A stretch of 64,000 nt of DNA from CAYWWY01 sp964580185 (GTDB taxonomy: Bacteria > Thermotogota > Thermotogae > MWEM01), in the NCBI GenBank assembly GCA_964580185.1, contig CAZOJQ010000009.1, positions 5,894 through 69,893 on the forward strand, in the 5' to 3' direction. Within the stretch, counting starts at the first letter, position 1; the number at the start of each line of letters is the position of its first letter. Position numbers and translations under genes: made by a program. Shown here piece by piece: positions 34,436 to 42,354 of this stretch. The notes beneath the pieces were generated by a model. It was not told the DNA's origin and ran no database searches. It worked only from the letters and a program-made list of their open reading frames with translations.

Positions 34436-34789
34436 TCAGATGGCATATAGGTCTTTGATGGATTGTTCATACAGTTTCCCACAAGCAGTATACATAGTCA
34501 GAGGAGAATGAATGATCGGAAGCCCGAAGAGGTTGGCTGCCTGAATGGTTTCCTCAGGAACCATCTTTTTCCGTACGATCACTACAACAGATATTCCCAC
34601 AATGCTGGCTGTCCGTACAACCTGCGTCGTATTCAACCCAGTGATGAGCAACATTCCCGGTTGAGCAAAGGCAAGAACATCGCTCATCATATCCGCCGCG
34701 CCGACTCGTTCGATTTCCAGGTCTTCCACTTTCTCGGGACACGAAAGAACCTTGCCGTTGAGTATTGAGGCAATTTCCTTCAACTTCAT
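34436..34789 (-). CDS. DRTGG-domain protein
   Basis: A 117-aa single-domain protein. The family core is visible as IERVGAADMMSDVLAFAQPG, LLITGLNTTQVVRTASIVGI and a C-terminal MYTACGKLYE. DRTGG domains are thought to be ligand-sensing. In many anaerobes they stand beside HATPase proteins in hydrogenase or redox operons, and here the neighbour is a CBS-HATPase protein. Its ATG overlaps the thyX stop by four bases (ATGA). Its molecular role is unknown. Confidence 0.75.
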   Translation of the reverse strand: MKLKEIASILNGKVLSCPEKVEDLEIERVGAADMMSDVLAFAQPGMLLITGLNTTQVVRTASIVGISVVVIVRKKMVPEETIQAANLFGLPIIHSPLTMYTACGKLYEQSIKDLYAI

Positions 34790-35499
34790 TGACTATCACG
34801 CTCCTGTCGATTCTGTAATCGATCTCCTTGATACTGATGCGATAAAAAGGACGCGTAGCTCCACGGACACTTGCGTTCAACAAAATGCGCAATTGCTTGC
34901 GCATACTGTTGGATCTCCCACTGCGCGTGCGAATCGGCCCGAAGCGAGAGGAAATTCATCAGACTCCGCAGATTGACGGTCCACATCCATTGCGTGTACA
35001 AATTCAGAGGAAGGATGATGCGCGCCATCTCTCGAGATATTCCTTTCTCAAGGGCTTCGTGATAGGTTCGGTAGGATGACCGCGAAGCATTATGCACTGT
35101 TTGGATGTACCATTCGCGAAGCGCCGGGTCGTCGATCGGGACGCTCCCTTGATGATTGACCGGGTCTTTTCCCCGAATTGCATCGGGAATATAGAATTCT
35201 TCTTTCATCTCGGAATACCGTTGGCTGATCTCGTTCACACTGGCGATCCGATGCCGCAACCATTGTCGAGCCACAAAAAGCGGGGTTTTTATGCGGAATG
35301 TGAACACAATATGCTCAAAAGGAGATAAATGGTTATGCTCCATAAGATAATCGATCAACGCTTGATCTCTCCGTTCGGATGAGAGCCCTTTTTGAAACGA
35401 AACGCGCGCAGCCTCCACTGCACGAAGATCTGAGCCCATGCTTTCGACCAACTCAACGAAACCATGGTCCAAGACGGGTGTCACCCAAGAATGCTCCAT
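34786..35499 (-). CDS. thyX: Flavin-dependent thymidylate synthase
   Basis: 237 aa. The ThyX signature RHR-x7-S is present (RHRIASVNEISQRYS), with HLSPFEHIVFTFRI and NLRSLMNFLSLR. ThyX uses methylene-tetrahydrofolate and FAD/NADPH to methylate dUMP, without ThyA. The ATG at 35499 follows AGGAGGGGTACGATTG. It lies next to trmFO, another flavin- and methylene-folate-dependent methylase. Confidence 0.95.
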   Translation of the reverse strand: MEHSWVTPVLDHGFVELVESMGSDLRAVEAARVSFQKGLSSERRDQALIDYLMEHNHLSPFEHIVFTFRIKTPLFVARQWLRHRIASVNEISQRYSEMKEEFYIPDAIRGKDPVNHQGSVPIDDPALREWYIQTVHNASRSSYRTYHEALEKGISREMARIILPLNLYTQWMWTVNLRSLMNFLSLRADSHAQWEIQQYAQAIAHFVERKCPWSYASFLSHQYQGDRLQNRQERDSQ

Positions 35500-35513
35500 C
35501 AATCGTACCCCTC

Positions 35514-36842
35514 CTATTCACGTATCGATTCAAATTGAATCCATTGTTCCAAAGCCTCTATCGCCCGCGCTGCTTTTTTCTTTCTTTGCTCCTTTTTAGG
35601 CGCTCGGATTTCAGGAAGCAACCCAAAATTCGCATACATGGGCTTTGAATCAGGTGTGATCAACAAGTACCGAAATAAGCTTCCCATAAGCGTTTTTTCA
35701 GGAAGCTCGATCGAAGGCCACCCACGCAACCATCGATCGATTTGCATCCCTACATACCATCCACTCGCAATGCTTTCCACATAGCCTTCTACACCGCTGA
35801 CTTGACCGCAAAAAAACAGGGACGGGTGGTTTCGGTGTGAAAAATTCGGACTGAATTGACCATTGGATTGAATGTATGTATTCCGATGCATCACTCCGTA
35901 CCGGCAAAATTCAGCAGCGTGAAGCGCTGGAATCATCCGGAATACATTCTTTTGCTCGTTCCATTTCAAACGAGTTTGAAAACCTACCATATTGGCCATC
36001 CGACCCATTTCATCTTCAGAGCGCAATTGGACAACCGCGTACGGTTGCTTGCCTGTATTTGGGTCACGCAAACCGATCGGTCTCATCGGACCGAATCTCA
36101 ATGCATCCACGCCACTTCGCGCGATTTCTTCAATGGGTTGACAGCGTTCAAACAACCGCGATCGCTCAAATCCGTGAACCTCGACCCGTTCCGCTTGGAC
36201 CAACGCATCGACAAACGCATGATACTGTTCCTGGTCCAATGGGCAATTCCAGTAATCCCCTGATCCGCCTTCGTCATCGTGTCGGTTGCCTCGAAACGCA
36301 AACTGTTGATCCAGGCTGCTACTCTCAAGAATAGGCGCGATGGCATCGAAGAAGTAGCTTTGGGCTTCTCCCAACCACTTCCGGAGATTCTTCATCAGGT
36401 CTTCTGTTGTCAAGGGACCGGTGGCGATTACGACGACATCTTTTTCAATCCATTTTTCCGGAATGGAAGAAATGGTTTCTGTGATCTTTTGGATCCGGGA
36501 GTCAGCAATTGCTTGTTCAACCAATCGACTGAACTGATTGCGATCCACCGACAAAGCGTCGCCCGAAGGAATGGAGCAATTTCGGGCGATCTGCAATAAC
36601 CGGCAACCGAGCATCGTTAACTCCCTTTTCAGCAAACCGCTGGCATGATCCGTTCGTTGCGATTTTAACGAATTCGAGCAGACCAATTCAGCCAACCCAC
36701 CAGTCTGATGCGCAGGAGTCATTTGGTGCGGCCTCATCTCGGATAATCGGACATTCCACCCTCGGTTTGAAAGATACAACGCAGCTTCACACCCAGCGAG
36801 GCCGCCTCCGATTACTCGGATGATCCTATCTGTCCGGTTCAT
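35514..36842 (-). CDS. trmFO: Methylenetetrahydrofolate-tRNA-(uracil-5-)-methyltransferase
   Basis: 442 aa. TrmFO makes ribothymidine at U54 of tRNA using methylene-folate and FAD. It shows the N-terminal FAD motif VIGGGLAGCEAALYL, SEMRPHQMTPAH, ELVCSNSLKS with a catalytic cysteine, and the C-terminal FCGQVSGVEGYVES. It overlaps the RsbW-like gene by four bases and is followed 14 bp later by thyX. Confidence 0.96.
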   Translation of the reverse strand: MNRTDRIIRVIGGGLAGCEAALYLSNRGWNVRLSEMRPHQMTPAHQTGGLAELVCSNSLKSQRTDHASGLLKRELTMLGCRLLQIARNCSIPSGDALSVDRNQFSRLVEQAIADSRIQKITETISSIPEKWIEKDVVVIATGPLTTEDLMKNLRKWLGEAQSYFFDAIAPILESSSLDQQFAFRGNRHDDEGGSGDYWNCPLDQEQYHAFVDALVQAERVEVHGFERSRLFERCQPIEEIARSGVDALRFGPMRPIGLRDPNTGKQPYAVVQLRSEDEMGRMANMVGFQTRLKWNEQKNVFRMIPALHAAEFCRYGVMHRNTYIQSNGQFSPNFSHRNHPSLFFCGQVSGVEGYVESIASGWYVGMQIDRWLRGWPSIELPEKTLMGSLFRYLLITPDSKPMYANFGLLPEIRAPKKEQRKKKAARAIEALEQWIQFESIRE

Positions 36843-37273
36843 AAGGGAACATCGATTGGATGGTATTTTTTATACAGATGCAGAAGATTCCCCTTTGTGA
36901 TCGTATGGTTTTCAAAGTGCATCCCATGCATTAGGTTTTGAATAATGTGCACCCCCAACCCATGATCCTCCAACTGGTCCAGCGCGCGTGATGCAATTTT
37001 ATCAAGTTCAACCTGTGATCCAAAATCCCGAAGGAAAAAATCCCCTCGGTTCTGCTCGGGATCCCAATAGAGGGTGAAGACGATCTTTTGGTTCGAGTCA
37101 TATTGGTAGGTATGCTCGATAATATTGGCAACGGCTTCATTCAAAGCCAGTTCTGTGTCAAAAACCTCTCCATCGCTTACATTACGCATCTTCAGAAAGC
37201 TTCTGGTCACAGCACGGACACAGCGAATGTTTTCCATTTTTGCCGAAAAAGCGAATAAGATATAGTCCTTCAT
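36839..37273 (-). CDS. RsbW/SpoIIAB-like serine kinase (anti-sigma-type HATPase)
   Basis: A 144-aa single GHKL domain: N box TELALNEAVANIIEHTYQY, G1 DFGSQV and G2 DHGLGVHIIQNLMHG. Family members phosphorylate anti-sigma-factor antagonists or bind sigma factors. No STAS antagonist or sigma gene is in the window, so the target is unknown. It is the second HATPase in this operon after the CBS fusion and lies between the DNA glycosylase and trmFO. Confidence 0.8.
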   Translation of the reverse strand: MKDYILFAFSAKMENIRCVRAVTRSFLKMRNVSDGEVFDTELALNEAVANIIEHTYQYDSNQKIVFTLYWDPEQNRGDFFLRDFGSQVELDKIASRALDQLEDHGLGVHIIQNLMHGMHFENHTITKGNLLHLYKKYHPIDVPL

Positions 37274-38172
37274 CAGGCGCCGCCTTTCCCTCCTCTTTGC
37301 CGAAAATATCGGAACAGGTACAATTGGGCATATCCCGCTGTATCTCCAAAAAGCTGCATTCCTTTTTCCATCAAAAGATGAGGCACATCATCCCAACCGA
37401 AAAGCTCATGAAGGGATCGAGCCACCCACACATCCACGGGAAAAGCCCGTAGATCTCCATATCCGTATAACAGGGTACAGCTGGCCACTTTGCACCCCAC
37501 CCCTTTGATCGACAAAAGACGATCCATTTTTCTCGGAAAGGATAGAGAGTGCAGGGATTCAAGATCTTTGTCCGATATACTCTGAATCATTTCCAAAAGC
37601 CAACGAGAACGAAATCCCAACGCGCTTTTCTGAATCATTTTTTCATCCAATCGGCTCATTTGTTGGATGGAAGGAAACAGATAACTCTGAAAGTCCATCA
37701 AGGATCTTCGATTCTCCGAAAAAACGGACGCAATGTGTTCAATCCGTCGTTGGACCAAAGGGATGGTGCTTTGAACAGACAGCATGAAGCTGACTAAGCT
37801 TTCAAACGGGTTTTGTCTCAACACACGGAGTCCTGGGGAAAAATCGAATATCTCTCGGAAGCGGGGTATCAGATTCGCGTGCCCTTTTTGTTGCAACCGG
37901 TTTAAGATCGATTGCTGGATCGAATGGATCGAATCGCGCAATCGGAAGTATTGGATCACGCCTTCCCGTAGAGGAAGTCCTCGGAATTCCGGTTGACTGC
38001 TCTGAACTTTGAGGATCTTTTCTTGTTCATCAAAACCTACGATCCACAAGCTATCCTCAATAGCGGCTGCCCAAGACTTTCCCCAAGGCTTCCAACGAAA
38101 TGATTGCCCGCTAAGAAACGTAGAAGCGAGATCTAGCGTTCCATGAACCGAAAGGGTTTCTTGATAGATCAT
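37273..38172 (-). CDS. OGG1/AlkA-type HhH-GPD DNA glycosylase
   Basis: 299 aa. The N-terminal domain has LSGQSFRWKPWG, like OGG1. The helix-hairpin-helix GPD core reads LLSIKGVGCKVASCTLLYGY and AFPVDVWVARSL, placing a catalytic Lys (GCK) and Asp (PVD) as in 8-oxoguanine glycosylase/lyases. It probably removes 8-oxoG, though alkylated bases are possible. Its ATG overlaps the queH stop by four bases. Confidence 0.85.
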   Translation of the reverse strand: MIYQETLSVHGTLDLASTFLSGQSFRWKPWGKSWAAAIEDSLWIVGFDEQEKILKVQSSQPEFRGLPLREGVIQYFRLRDSIHSIQQSILNRLQQKGHANLIPRFREIFDFSPGLRVLRQNPFESLVSFMLSVQSTIPLVQRRIEHIASVFSENRRSLMDFQSYLFPSIQQMSRLDEKMIQKSALGFRSRWLLEMIQSISDKDLESLHSLSFPRKMDRLLSIKGVGCKVASCTLLYGYGDLRAFPVDVWVARSLHELFGWDDVPHLLMEKGMQLFGDTAGYAQLYLFRYFRQRGGKGGA

Positions 38173-38717
38173 GACTTTGCTTCTCTAGAATAGACGCACC
38201 CACAATAGTCTTGCCGATACAACTGGAATTCTTTGGACATCTGTATGCTTTCCAGATACCCGTTTTTTTTTCGAAACGGTTCAAAAACAAAATGTACACC
38301 GTGCTCATTCGCAAGCGTTTCTCCAAGCTCTTGGATCATGAGAAGGTCTTTTCTCGGACTGGTAGGTAGCGAAGTCGAAAAATAGGGAATCGATTGATTT
38401 TTGGCAGCAAGAACCGTCTGGAGCAGATTGTGATGGATGCATGCCCGACAACGCGCTCCTCCCTCTGGCTCCGACTCTAACCCATGAACCATTTGAACCC
38501 AGCTTTCTGGATCATACTCCGATTCGACCCAATCTATGGTGAATTGATCGCAAATCCGTTTTGCATCTGCTTTTCTCCGATCATACTCTTTTGGGGGATG
38601 GATATTTGAGTTGGGAAAAAACCCGGTTAAGTGAAACAGGTCCTGCAATCGACGGATTGCGATGGTTGCGTCGGGAGCGCAGCAAATATGGAGGATCAAG
38701 GTCTGCTTCACGTTCAT
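38169..38717 (-). CDS. queH: Epoxyqueuosine reductase QueH (DUF208)
   Basis: A 182-aa non-cobalamin epoxyqueuosine reductase that completes queuosine in tRNA. Cysteine motifs for the Fe-S/Fe centre are HICCAPD at the N-terminus, ARCRAC in the middle and DYCGCVYS at the end; FFPNSNIHPPKEYDRRK and STSLPTSPRKD are family segments. The ATG at 38717 has AGGAAGGG upstream and overlaps the dtd stop. Confidence 0.92.
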   Translation of the reverse strand: MNVKQTLILHICCAPDATIAIRRLQDLFHLTGFFPNSNIHPPKEYDRRKADAKRICDQFTIDWVESEYDPESWVQMVHGLESEPEGGARCRACIHHNLLQTVLAAKNQSIPYFSTSLPTSPRKDLLMIQELGETLANEHGVHFVFEPFRKKNGYLESIQMSKEFQLYRQDYCGCVYSREAKS

Positions 38718-39166
38718 CAAAATCCCTTCCTGGAGTCCAGCAGAAGGGTAACGGGTCCATCATTGATCAGCGCTACTTGCATCATCGCGCCAAAGATTCC
38801 ATATGCCACTCGAATCCCGCTTTCTTCTAGGATTGCTCCGCACATACGATACAGATGATCCGCCTTTGATGGTTCAGCGGCTTGGGTGAACGATGGACGT
38901 CTTCCTTTTCGGCAATCGCCCAATAATGTGAATTGGGATATGAGAAGAATCGCTCCTTCGATCTCCTGGACTGTTCGGTTCATCTTTCGATCGGCATCCT
39001 CAAAAACCCGCAGGTGGATCACTTTCTCTGCGATCCACTTGACATCGGCTTCGGTATCATCGCTCGCTACGCCCAAAAAAACGAGTAGACCGGACTCGAT
39101 CGCCCCAACTTCTTCACCGTTTACGCGCACCGAAGCGGAACAAACTCGCTGGATGACAGTTCTCAC
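38717..39166 (-). CDS. dtd: D-aminoacyl-tRNA deacylase
   Basis: 149 aa. DTD removes D-amino acids mischarged onto tRNA. MRTVIQRVCSASVRVNGEEV-type N-terminus, LLISQFTLLGDCRKGRRPSF and the cis-Gly-Pro region NDGPVTLLLDS are diagnostic. The start is GTG at 39166 after GGGAGGGATC, overlapping the relA stop by four bases (GTGA). Confidence 0.94.
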   Translation of the reverse strand: MRTVIQRVCSASVRVNGEEVGAIESGLLVFLGVASDDTEADVKWIAEKVIHLRVFEDADRKMNRTVQEIEGAILLISQFTLLGDCRKGRRPSFTQAAEPSKADHLYRMCGAILEESGIRVAYGIFGAMMQVALINDGPVTLLLDSRKGF

Positions 39167-41313
39167 GATCCCTCCCGAACCCGATAAACTCGATTGACTC
39201 CGCCGATTTTTCTCCAAGAATCCATCAACTCAGAAAGGTATTTCTCATTCTTGATGTACGCAATCACTCGATAAACTGTTACGCTCCAATCGGTAAACCG
39301 GGTATTCATTTCCGCGACTTTTACCGATTTCTCATGGGCCTTTTGGATGATATCTTTAACGACATGACTTGCTGAATCTTCGGCTTCCACAAGGACTTGT
39401 ACCGGATAGATTTCCTTGGATGTGTCCCCCCACTCAGCGGTCACGATTTGCCCTTGCGTTATCGATTGAACATTTGGACAATCGAACATATGGATGGTGA
39501 TGCCCTTTTGACTGACAATCCCGATGATTTTGTCGCCAGGAACCGGTGTACAACACTTGGCTGTCTTCACATCGATCCCGCTGGCTCCGTCCACTAATAC
39601 TGTCGAGCTTGGACTCATGGGATGATCGGAATCTGCGGGTGCTTCGACTGTTTTTTCTCCGGGGCGGAAGACAGATGCAATCTCTTCCACAGAGATCGTC
39701 TCTTCACCCAACCGAAGCAATACATCCTTTTCGGTCAGTTCGCTGTCTTTGGAAAGGAGTTTGAGCAATCGCGCATCCTTGATCAGGTCGTCCATTGAAA
39801 TCTGCAATTTCCGGGCAGCCTGACGAAGAAGGTCTTTTCCCTTCTCCATCAATTCCGTCGAGTATTTTTCCTTGAAGAATTTCCGAATCTTGGCGCGAGT
39901 GCTTGAGGAACGCGCATATTTTAGCCAATCCAGAGATGGACCCGGACTGTTTTTATTGACGATGATCTCAACCCGATCCCCATTTTGAAGTTCATAGTTG
40001 ATGGGGACAATTCTTCCATTGGCTTTCGCTCCGGCATAATGATGACCCACTTCGGTATGGACGGAATAGGCAAAATCTATGGTGGTTGCGCCCCGAGGAA
40101 CGTGCCTGAGCTCCCCTTTGGGAGTGAAGATGTATACCTCATCCAATTGGAGTTCCTTCTGGAAATCCCCCAACCCGGTAACCCCTTGTTGATAGTCTTT
40201 TTGCCATTCCTCTAATTGGGTAATCCATTTATGGTGAATCCGGGTGATTTTGCCTTCTTTATAGATCCAATGCGCCGCCAACCCATATTCGGCTTCTTTA
40301 TGCATGCCTTGGCTCCGGATCTGGATCTCCAATGGTTCCCCCCGATGAGTGATCACGGTGGTATGGAGCGATCGATATCCATTGGACTTGGGAATGGCAA
40401 TGTAATCCTTGACCCTTCCGGGAATGGGTTTCCAGAGGTTATGGACAATCCCCAACACAAAATAGCAGTCCTTGTCGCTTTCCGTGATGACCCTCAAAGC
40501 GATCAGGTCATAAATTTCGTCAAAACCCTTTCCTTTCTCCCGCATTTTCAGAAATATGCTATAGAAGTGCTTTTCTCGACCCGATATATCCGACGAAATC
40601 CCCTGGCGGGCCAGGGAGAGTTGCAACAAGGATTTGTATTCCTCTTTGATCAATTCCCGATCGGAGCGCTTTCGATCGACAGTCTCGGCAATCAAGCGGT
40701 ATTCTTCCGGATGGAGGTATTTGAAGGCCAAGTCTTCCAATTGCCATTTCATCGTGTGTATCCCCAAGCGGTGGGCAATCGGAGCATAGATTTGCAGGGT
40801 TTCTTTGGCTTTCTCTACCTGCTTCTCTTGGGTAAGAGAATCTAGGGTTCTCAGATTGTGCAATCGATCAGCCAACTTGACCAAAATGACTCGGATATCC
40901 TCCGCCATCGCAAAGAACATTTTCAACACAGTTTCGGCCTTTTCATCGGAATTGGCCGCGCTCAAGTTCAAGCGATCAATTTTTGTTACCCCATCGACGA
41001 TCCGGGAGACCTCTTTCCCAAATTGGGCTTCAATCTCATCCAGAGAGGTCGTGGTGTCTTCGGCTACATCATGGAGCAATCCCGCTTCAATACTAACTAT
41101 GTCTAAATTCATCTCTGCAAGGATGCGCGCAACATTCAATGGATGAATGATATACGGTTCTCCACTTTTCCGCACTTGTTGCCCATGTCTAACGCGCGCA
41201 AACTCAAAGGCATCAATGACTTTGGCAATTTCCGCCTCCGAATAGTTTGCGTATAGATGATTCAAAATGTCCCTCAGTTCTTGAGGGAGAAAGGCTGTAC
41301 GGATTTTCGGCAT
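39163..41313 (-). CDS. relA: Bifunctional (p)ppGpp synthetase/hydrolase (RelA/SpoT family)
   Basis: 716 aa with every domain of a long Rel enzyme: an N-terminal HD hydrolase (LLHDVAEDT intact), synthetase (GREKHFYSIFLKM, KDYIAIPKSNGYRSLHTTVI), TGS (YIFTPKGELRHVPRGATTIDFAYSVH), a zinc-finger/conserved-cysteine region (KTAKCCTPVPGDKIIG) and a C-terminal ACT domain. It makes and degrades the stringent-response alarmone. The ATG at 41313 follows AAAGGGGTGCGT. It heads a nine-gene minus-strand run joined mostly by overlaps. Confidence 0.96.
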   Translation of the reverse strand: MPKIRTAFLPQELRDILNHLYANYSEAEIAKVIDAFEFARVRHGQQVRKSGEPYIIHPLNVARILAEMNLDIVSIEAGLLHDVAEDTTTSLDEIEAQFGKEVSRIVDGVTKIDRLNLSAANSDEKAETVLKMFFAMAEDIRVILVKLADRLHNLRTLDSLTQEKQVEKAKETLQIYAPIAHRLGIHTMKWQLEDLAFKYLHPEEYRLIAETVDRKRSDRELIKEEYKSLLQLSLARQGISSDISGREKHFYSIFLKMREKGKGFDEIYDLIALRVITESDKDCYFVLGIVHNLWKPIPGRVKDYIAIPKSNGYRSLHTTVITHRGEPLEIQIRSQGMHKEAEYGLAAHWIYKEGKITRIHHKWITQLEEWQKDYQQGVTGLGDFQKELQLDEVYIFTPKGELRHVPRGATTIDFAYSVHTEVGHHYAGAKANGRIVPINYELQNGDRVEIIVNKNSPGPSLDWLKYARSSSTRAKIRKFFKEKYSTELMEKGKDLLRQAARKLQISMDDLIKDARLLKLLSKDSELTEKDVLLRLGEETISVEEIASVFRPGEKTVEAPADSDHPMSPSSTVLVDGASGIDVKTAKCCTPVPGDKIIGIVSQKGITIHMFDCPNVQSITQGQIVTAEWGDTSKEIYPVQVLVEAEDSASHVVKDIIQKAHEKSVKVAEMNTRFTDWSVTVYRVIAYIKNEKYLSELMDSWRKIGGVNRVYRVREGS

Positions 41314-41335
41314 ACGCACCCCTTTTTCTGACTGT

Positions 41336-41344
41336 ATTGTACCA
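41336..41344 (-). promoter_or_regulatory. Extended -10 promoter element for the relA-led operon
   Basis: The minus strand reads TGGTACAAT, 22 bp before the relA ATG. No strong -35 is visible. Confidence 0.45.
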
Positions 41345-41389
41345 TAAAGATCGATGACTAATGAGCCTGATTTGGGTTTTGTTTCCCTC

Positions 41390-41418
41390 TTGCAAAAAGG
41401 TTCGATTATTGGTATAAT
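41390..41418 (+). promoter_or_regulatory. Promoter for rpmB
   Basis: TTGCAA and TATAAT are 17 bp apart, with TGG before the -10, about 48 bp before the ATG of rpmB. Confidence 0.75.
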
Positions 41419-41466
41419 TCACGAAGAAATTCTGATCTATGCGATTCGATTGAAAGGAGGAACGTC

Positions 41467-41661
41467 ATGGCTTTCAAATGTGACGTCTGCGGAAAAGGGC
41501 CTTCTACTGGGTTCAATGTTAGTCATTCCCATAGGAAGACAAAACGAAGATGGTTGCCCAATCTCCAAAGCGTGCGAGTCCTGAATACCCAAGGAGAAAT
41601 CCAACGGATTAAGGTATGCACGAAGTGTCTCAAAGCAGGAAAAGTGAAGAAGGGCGTGTGA
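41467..41661 (+). CDS. rpmB: 50S ribosomal protein L28 (zinc-ribbon form)
   Basis: 64 aa. FKCDVCGKGPSTGFNVSHSH and RRWLPNLQSVRV are diagnostic of L28. Two CxxC pairs (CDVC, CTKC) make it the zinc-binding version. The ATG follows AAAGGAGGAACGTC. It has its own promoter and a strong terminator. Confidence 0.95.
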   Translation: MAFKCDVCGKGPSTGFNVSHSHRKTKRRWLPNLQSVRVLNTQGEIQRIKVCTKCLKAGKVKKGV

Positions 41662-41668
41662 AAAATGG

Positions 41669-41692
41669 CGCGGGATCCCGCGCTTTTTTTTC
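41669..41692 (+). terminator. Rho-independent terminator after rpmB
   Basis: GCGCGGGATCCCGCGC is a perfect palindrome followed by eight T, eight bases after the rpmB stop. Confidence 0.9.
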
Positions 41693-41696
41693 ACCT

Positions 41697-41891
41697 ATGC
41701 GCCGGTTTCTTGCTCATCGATTTCGATCGATCCCTTTTTGCATTCTTTTCTTTACCGTTGTCGCTTTGTTTGTACAAAGCGCATGGCTCGTCTTTCACAC
41801 TGCCGTTCATCCTATCTTCAAGATCGCTAGCTTCCTTTTGATGCTCCTCTTTTGGGGTATTTGGGTCTTTTCACCCCACCATAGGAGATAA
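41697..41891 (+). CDS. Possible small membrane protein
   Basis: A 64-aa open frame: a basic N-terminus (MRRFLAHRFRS), two hydrophobic segments (FCILFFTVVALFVQSAWLVF and IASFLLMLLFWGIWVF) and a basic tail. No family was recognised and no ribosome site is visible, and the start lies directly after the rpmB terminator. The clear membrane-protein pattern is the only support. Confidence 0.3.
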   Translation: MRRFLAHRFRSIPFCILFFTVVALFVQSAWLVFHTAVHPIFKIASFLLMLLFWGIWVFSPHHRR

Positions 41892-42040
41892 TCCCTTTCC
41901 GTTCCGAATTCGATTTGAACCCGCCTATTGAGATCCGAGCTGGTTTCACAGGAATGCCCTCGTAACAAATTCACTTGAAAATCGCAACTCAGTTGAAAGG
42001 AAACGAATGACAACCCAATGCCGTTTTTTAAGGGAAATCG

Positions 42041-42049
42041 TGTTATAAT
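42041..42049 (+). promoter_or_regulatory. Extended -10 promoter element for the ferredoxin-oxidoreductase genes
   Basis: TG-T-TATAAT, 30 bp upstream of the TTG start at 42079. The stretch 41892-42040 otherwise holds no recognisable gene or RNA. Confidence 0.45.
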
Positions 42050-42078
42050 TGCATACCAGTCAAATAGGAGGGTTGGTT

Positions 42079-42354
42079 TTGACCGAAGAAATCGAAAAAA
42101 AACCACAAGAGAAATCATCGGAAAAAAAACGGTTTCAGATCCAAATCAATCGAAACTATTGCAAGGCCTGCGGAATTTGTTATTGGGTGTGCCCAACCCA
42201 CGCCATTGGAAAGGGTAAGCTTCAAGAACCGCTTGTTTCCAATATGGATGCTTGCATCGGCTGCGGACAGTGCGAACGATTATGTCCGGATTTCGCCATC
42301 AGCATTACCGCTCGTCCTGTTCTAGATGAAGAGAAGGTGATCCCAAATGGGTAA
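42079..42354 (+). CDS. 2-oxoacid:ferredoxin oxidoreductase, ferredoxin (delta) subunit
   Basis: 91 aa with two [4Fe-4S] motifs: CKACGICYWVCP and CIGCGQCERLCP. The N-terminal 25 residues are charged. The start is TTG at 42079 with GGAGGG six bases before it; upstream codons lie in the promoter. The protein passes electrons from the TPP/Fe-S core to soluble ferredoxin. It overlaps the alpha-subunit gene by eight bases. Confidence 0.88.
   Translation: MTEEIEKKPQEKSSEKKRFQIQINRNYCKACGICYWVCPTHAIGKGKLQEPLVSNMDACIGCGQCERLCPDFAISITARPVLDEEKVIPNG

Noticed and set aside
38169..38717. QueH motif CCAPD taken as a lost ligand
   Set aside because: Asp after CCAP is seen in my recollection of other QueH proteins, and the remaining cysteines are present, so I do not treat it as a defect.
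41900..41945. tRNA-like sequence on the minus strand (GGGTTCAAATC)
   Set aside because: The flanking bases do not form a T stem, and no acceptor, D or anticodon stem can be built.
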